Assembly: GCA_038251625.1 (NCBI GenBank)
Contig: JBBSBE010000137.1
Coordinates: 1-10,010, forward strand
Origin: JBBQXK01 sp038251625
GTDB taxonomy: Bacteria > Pseudomonadota > Alphaproteobacteria > Rhodobacterales > Rhodobacteraceae
Reading direction: 5' to 3'
DNA: 10,010 nucleotides
Numbering within the stretch: position 1 is the stretch's first letter; every line of letters begins with the position of its first letter. Below the pieces are notes generated by a model, which was not told the origin of the DNA, did not search any database, and saw only the letters and a list, made by a program, of their open reading frames with translations. Positions 7,462 to 10,010 of this stretch are shown piece after piece. A program made the translations under genes and the position numbers.

Positions 7462-8391
7462 TCAGACCCTCCCCGCCTGCCGCAGCCGGGGGTCCGCCCA
7501 AGCATAGGCCAGATCCACCAGGGTGTTGATGGCGATCACGGCGATGGCGACCGTCAGCACGCCGAATTGGAGCACGGGATAGTCGCGGGTCAGCGCTGCG
7601 CGGACCAGCATGTCGCCAATGCCCGGCCAGGCAAAGATCGACTCGACCACCACTGATCCTGCCGCAGCAAGGGCAGCCACCTGAAGCCCCAGTACCGACA
7701 GCACCGTGATTGATGCGTTGCGCAGCCCGTGTTTCAGGATCACCAGACGCTCAGGCAGCCCCTTGGCGCGTGCCGTGCGCATGTAATCCTGCCCCAGCAC
7801 ATCCAGCATTGCGTTGCGGGTGAACCGGGTCAACGCTGCGATCAGCGCGGCGGACAACGTGATGGTCGGCATGATGAAATGCAGCGCCGTCCCGTTTCCG
7901 ACCACAGGCAACCAATTCAAAACATAGGAAAAAACCAGAACCATGAAGGTCGCGAGCACGAAATTCGGCACCGCATAGCCCAGAAAGGCCACCGTCATCA
8001 CCGTCGACCCGATCCAGCCCCTGCGGTAGATCGCGGCCAGAATGCCCGCCGGGATCGAAACCAAAATCGTCAGCGCGATGGAAGTCAGCAGCAGTTGGGT
8101 GGAGGGCCAGATACGCTCGGCCACGATGTCGATCACCGGGCGGCGTTCCAGAAAGGAAAGCCCGAACTGGCCATCGGTAAAGGCGCGCAGAAAGGACAGG
8201 TACTGCGTCCAGAGCGAGCCATCGAGGCCGTAGTATTTCGTCAGCAGAACCCGGTCTTCCTGGGTAATTCCCTGACCGATCACGAAATCAATCGGGTTAC
8301 CTGACAGCCGGGTGGCAAAGAACACCATCGTGATGATGACAAAGAATGTCATGAACATGCGCAACAGCGTGGTTGCTGCGTAGCGGGCCAT
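7462..8391 (-). CDS. ABC transporter permease, DppB-like (309 aa)
   Basis: Inner-membrane permease subunit of a family-5 importer. First helix about residues 7-29. Then a periplasmic segment with the GLDGSLWTQYLSFL and FGLSFLERRPV patterns of DppB proteins, five more hydrophobic stretches, and an EAA-type loop YMRTARAKGLPERLVILKHG. The C-terminal hallmark VVESIFAWPGIGDMLVRAAL is also present. I chose the ATG at 8391, which overlaps the stop of the HAD gene by one base (TGATG). GGGGG lies 7 bases upstream. The frame is open for seven more codons to 8412, including a GTG directly before the ATG, but those codons lie inside the HAD gene. Forms the transmembrane pair with the gene at 6568-7458. 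Confidence 0.95.
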   Translation of the reverse strand: MARYAATTLLRMFMTFFVIITMVFFATRLSGNPIDFVIGQGITQEDRVLLTKYYGLDGSLWTQYLSFLRAFTDGQFGLSFLERRPVIDIVAERIWPSTQLLLTSIALTILVSIPAGILAAIYRRGWIGSTVMTVAFLGYAVPNFVLATFMVLVFSYVLNWLPVVGNGTALHFIMPTITLSAALIAALTRFTRNAMLDVLGQDYMRTARAKGLPERLVILKHGLRNASITVLSVLGLQVAALAAAGSVVVESIFAWPGIGDMLVRAALTRDYPVLQFGVLTVAIAVIAINTLVDLAYAWADPRLRQAGRV

Positions 8392-9140
8392 CACAAGACC
8401 CCCGCCGCGCAAGGTTGCGGTCGTGCGATCAGGATGAACGGCACCCCTGAGGCACCGGCTGCCATGCCATCGGTGGACGGGGTATCACCAAGGAAGATCG
8501 CCTGATCTGCGCGTACGCCCGCCTTGGTCAGCGCCATATCCAGCAGATAGGGCTGGGGCTTTCCCAGTTGTCGGCAGACCACACCCGGCACTGCAGCCTT
8601 CAACGCAGCAAAAAGTGCGCCCGTCTCCGGCTCGGGCGTACCATCGGGGCCCGGGTGACTGGCGTCGGCATTGGTCAGCCAGATCGGCAATCCACGGTGG
8701 AGATGGGCGATGAGTTCGGAAAGATCGCGAAAAGCAAAAGCAGGATCGCGCGCAAGGACAGCAATCTCTGGGGTCTTGCGATCCAGACGCAAGCCAAGCT
8801 CGACCGCCAGAGCCTGCAGGGGCGCTGCTGCATAAAGGGCTATCCGTGCCCCCGGATGATCTGCCGCAATCCGGCGCAGCGTCTGTTCGCCTGCCAGAAA
8901 AATCCGTTGAGGCGCGATATCAAGACCCATTTGGCCAAGTCGCGTTGACAGGCTGACGGCGGTATCGGTCGAATTGTTGGAGACGATGTGAAGCACGTTG
9001 CCGAACCGCGCAAAAAGCTCGGGCACCGCAGCCAGCACGGTGTTGCCGGAAATCAGACAACCATCAAGATCGGCCAGAACCGCAGCCCGGCCATCCAGGC
9101 CAGCGATCAGAACGTCCTGCAAACCAATGGCTTGCGTCAT
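8391..9140 (-). CDS. HAD superfamily class-IIA hydrolase, likely phosphomonoesterase (249 aa)
   Basis: Cytoplasmic phosphatase of the NagD / 4-nitrophenyl phosphatase / phosphoglycolate phosphatase group. Motif I is D24-L-D26-G (nucleophile and acid/base aspartates), motif II is SNNST with Ser54, motif III is Lys194 in LGKPQP, and motif IV is GDTPSTD (218-224) with two metal-binding aspartates. The C2 cap is recognisable by LTNADASHPGPDGTPEPETG. All catalytic residues are present, so it should be active. Substrate unknown. Two adjacent ATGs at 9143 and 9140 share one site, TTGGAGAGAG; the second has the better spacing of 7 bases. The frame stays open to a GTG at 9182, which lacks a clear ribosome-binding site. 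As the first gene of the operon, and overlapping the first permease gene, it is very likely co-transcribed with the importer. Together with the phosphoesterase it suggests stepwise removal of phosphate from the imported compound. Confidence 0.92.
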   Translation of the reverse strand: MTQAIGLQDVLIAGLDGRAAVLADLDGCLISGNTVLAAVPELFARFGNVLHIVSNNSTDTAVSLSTRLGQMGLDIAPQRIFLAGEQTLRRIAADHPGARIALYAAAPLQALAVELGLRLDRKTPEIAVLARDPAFAFRDLSELIAHLHRGLPIWLTNADASHPGPDGTPEPETGALFAALKAAVPGVVCRQLGKPQPYLLDMALTKAGVRADQAIFLGDTPSTDGMAAGASGVPFILIARPQPCAAGVL

Positions 9141-9309
9141 CATCTCTCTCCAACGCCAAAGCAGCACCTGCACCGAAAGCACAAGGCTTCGGTCGGCCAG
9201 GGGGTTTGGCTTCCTGTTGTCAGCTGGGGGGCTTGCAGCAGCCCGTCGGCGATAGAAGGCCTTCGGACTGTGACGTGGACGTTACAGGCGAAAGCTAACC
9301 TTTCGCCTG
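9141..9309. promoter_or_regulatory. Divergent control region between the transporter operon and the LysR gene
   Basis: 169 bases separate the two divergently read genes, so this stretch should hold the promoters of both and the LysR binding sites. I see no convincing -35/-10 pair on either strand, which is common in high-GC alphaproteobacteria. Structure present includes the 25-base inverted repeat at 9285-9309, a GTTA-N11-TAAC dyad (9281-9299) interlocked with it, a 10-base palindrome GAAGGCCTTC at 9255-9264, and a weak dyad ACCGAA/TTCGGT (9172-9177 / 9188-9193) in the leader of the HAD gene. The 7-mer CGAAAGC occurs near both ends, at 9174-9180 and 9289-9295. Confidence 0.6.
9285..9309. repeat. 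Perfect 10-bp inverted repeat abutting the LysR start codon
   Basis: CAGGCGAAAG at 9285-9294 and CTTTCGCCTG at 9300-9309 are exact reverse complements with a 5-base spacer CTAAC. The right arm ends directly before the ATG at 9310. It could be a DNA operator for autorepression by the LysR protein, or an RNA hairpin covering the initiation region. It is not followed by a T run on either strand, so a terminator is unlikely. Confidence 0.8.
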
Positions 9310-10010
9310 ATGAAGGCTACACATGCACGTCCCTCGCATAACCTTTCACTCTCGCGCCTGCGTGCCCTGACGGCCGTTGCGGAGGAGGGCACGTTTGCCT
9401 CGGCTGCACGCGTTTTGGGCATCTCGCATTCTGCAGTCGCGCAACAGATTCGCGAGATCGAGGCCGCACATGCCGTGTCGCTTTTCGAGCGGCGCAACGG
9501 GGCGCTGCATCCCACGCCAATCTGTGCCGAACTGTGTGACGTTGGCACGCGCATGCACGAGGCCGAGCGCGATGCCATGCGCATTCTGGGTCGAAAGGAC
9601 GAGCGCGGAAACCGGCAGTTGCGTGTGGGTTTGGGCAATTCGATGCCGGGCATTGCCATCGTCGCCAACCTCATCAGCAACCATGCCAGCCTGAATGTCT
9701 CGGTGGAAAGCGGATCGCATCAAACCATTCTTGCGGCCGTTCTGCAGCGCAGGGTCGATGTGGCGGTCCTGCCGGACGTTCCGTCTGACGGTCGCTTTCT
9801 GCGGGTTCCGATCCTTTCACAGGAAGTCGTGGCAATCGTATCGGCCAACTTCCCAGAGCCGCCCGACGGTTTCTTTTCCCTGACACAACTTTTGCAAACC
9901 CCCCTTATCTTTCGCCCTCGGGGGTCTTCGACACAAAAGGTTGTCGACCGTGCCTTTCGGCAGGCCGGGCTAGAGCCCGCTCCCCGTCTTGTTGCGGATA
10001 CCCGTGATGG
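9310..10010 (+). CDS. LysR-family transcriptional regulator, N-terminal 233 residues (runs off right edge)
   Basis: DNA-binding regulator, divergent from the operon it probably controls. The first 75 or so residues form the LysR winged helix-turn-helix: LRALTAVAEEGTFASAARVL, then GISHSAVAQQIREIEAAHAV, then SLFERRNGALHPT. From about residue 95 (LRVGLGNSMPGIAIVANLI) the effector-binding domain begins, with the family-like stretch RRVDVAVLPDVPSDGRF and a later RPRGSSTQKVVDRAF segment. The ATG at 9310 is the only ATG/GTG/TTG start in the frame between a stop at 9271 and the HTH. No Shine-Dalgarno motif lies at normal spacing; the 15 bases before it are spacer and right arm of the inverted repeat. 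The C-terminal quarter or so is outside the window. The effector domain faintly resembles LysR proteins found beside aminoethylphosphonate genes, a weak memory-based likeness only. Confidence 0.9.
   Translation, partial: MKATHARPSHNLSLSRLRALTAVAEEGTFASAARVLGISHSAVAQQIREIEAAHAVSLFERRNGALHPTPICAELCDVGTRMHEAERDAMRILGRKDERGNRQLRVGLGNSMPGIAIVANLISNHASLNVSVESGSHQTILAAVLQRRVDVAVLPDVPSDGRFLRVPILSQEVVAIVSANFPEPPDGFFSLTQLLQTPLIFRPRGSSTQKVVDRAFRQAGLEPAPRLVADTRD

Noticed and set aside
7729..8304. Plus-strand open frame of 191 codons inside the DppB-type permease gene
   Set aside because: Very rich in Arg, Gln and His, the expected mirror of a membrane protein gene; no motifs.
9282..9723. Minus-strand open frames of up to 132 codons opposite the LysR gene
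   Set aside because: They are antisense to a clear LysR helix-turn-helix region and show no domain of their own.

Overview
The window looks like chromosomal DNA from a high-GC alphaproteobacterium. The codon use, the tightly packed operon and the protein sequences suggest the Rhodobacterales (Rhodobacter/Paracoccus/Roseobacter type). That taxonomic guess rests on protein style only, since there is no rRNA or other marker gene here. I see no mobile elements, CRISPR arrays, tRNA or rRNA genes.

Layout: almost the whole window (about 9140 down to 1) is one minus-strand gene string with very short or overlapping junctions, read from right to left. In transcription order it holds: a class-IIA HAD phosphatase (9140-8391); a DppB-type permease (8391-7462); a DppC-type permease (7458-6568); a family-5 periplasmic solute-binding protein (6526-4970); a perfect GC-rich intercistronic hairpin (4963-4936); a calcineurin-like metallophosphoesterase (4913-4044); a two-NBD fused ABC ATPase (4039-2231); a DppD-type ATPase (2219-1185); a DppF-type ATPase (1188-199, TTG start inside the previous stop); and the first 67 codons of another DppB-type permease (202 to beyond base 1). 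Facing away from the operon on the plus strand is a LysR-family regulator (from 9310, cut by the right edge). A 169-bp divergent control region lies between them and contains a perfect 10-bp inverted repeat that ends one base before the LysR ATG.

How the parts fit: the binding protein, the two complete permeases and the fused ATPase make one complete peptide/opine/nickel-class (family 5) ABC importer. The two single ATPases followed by a new permease look like the start of a second importer of the same class, whose remaining parts would lie left of the window. Two cytoplasmic phosphate-ester hydrolases, a metallophosphoesterase fold that often cleaves phosphodiesters and a HAD-IIA phosphomonoesterase, are built into the same operon. 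The most interesting reading is an import-and-strip pathway for a phosphodiester-containing solute: import, diester cleavage, then removal of the phosphate. This is analogous in logic to the agrocinopine (acc) system of Agrobacterium, but uses different enzyme families. That reading is inference; the individual gene family calls are well supported.
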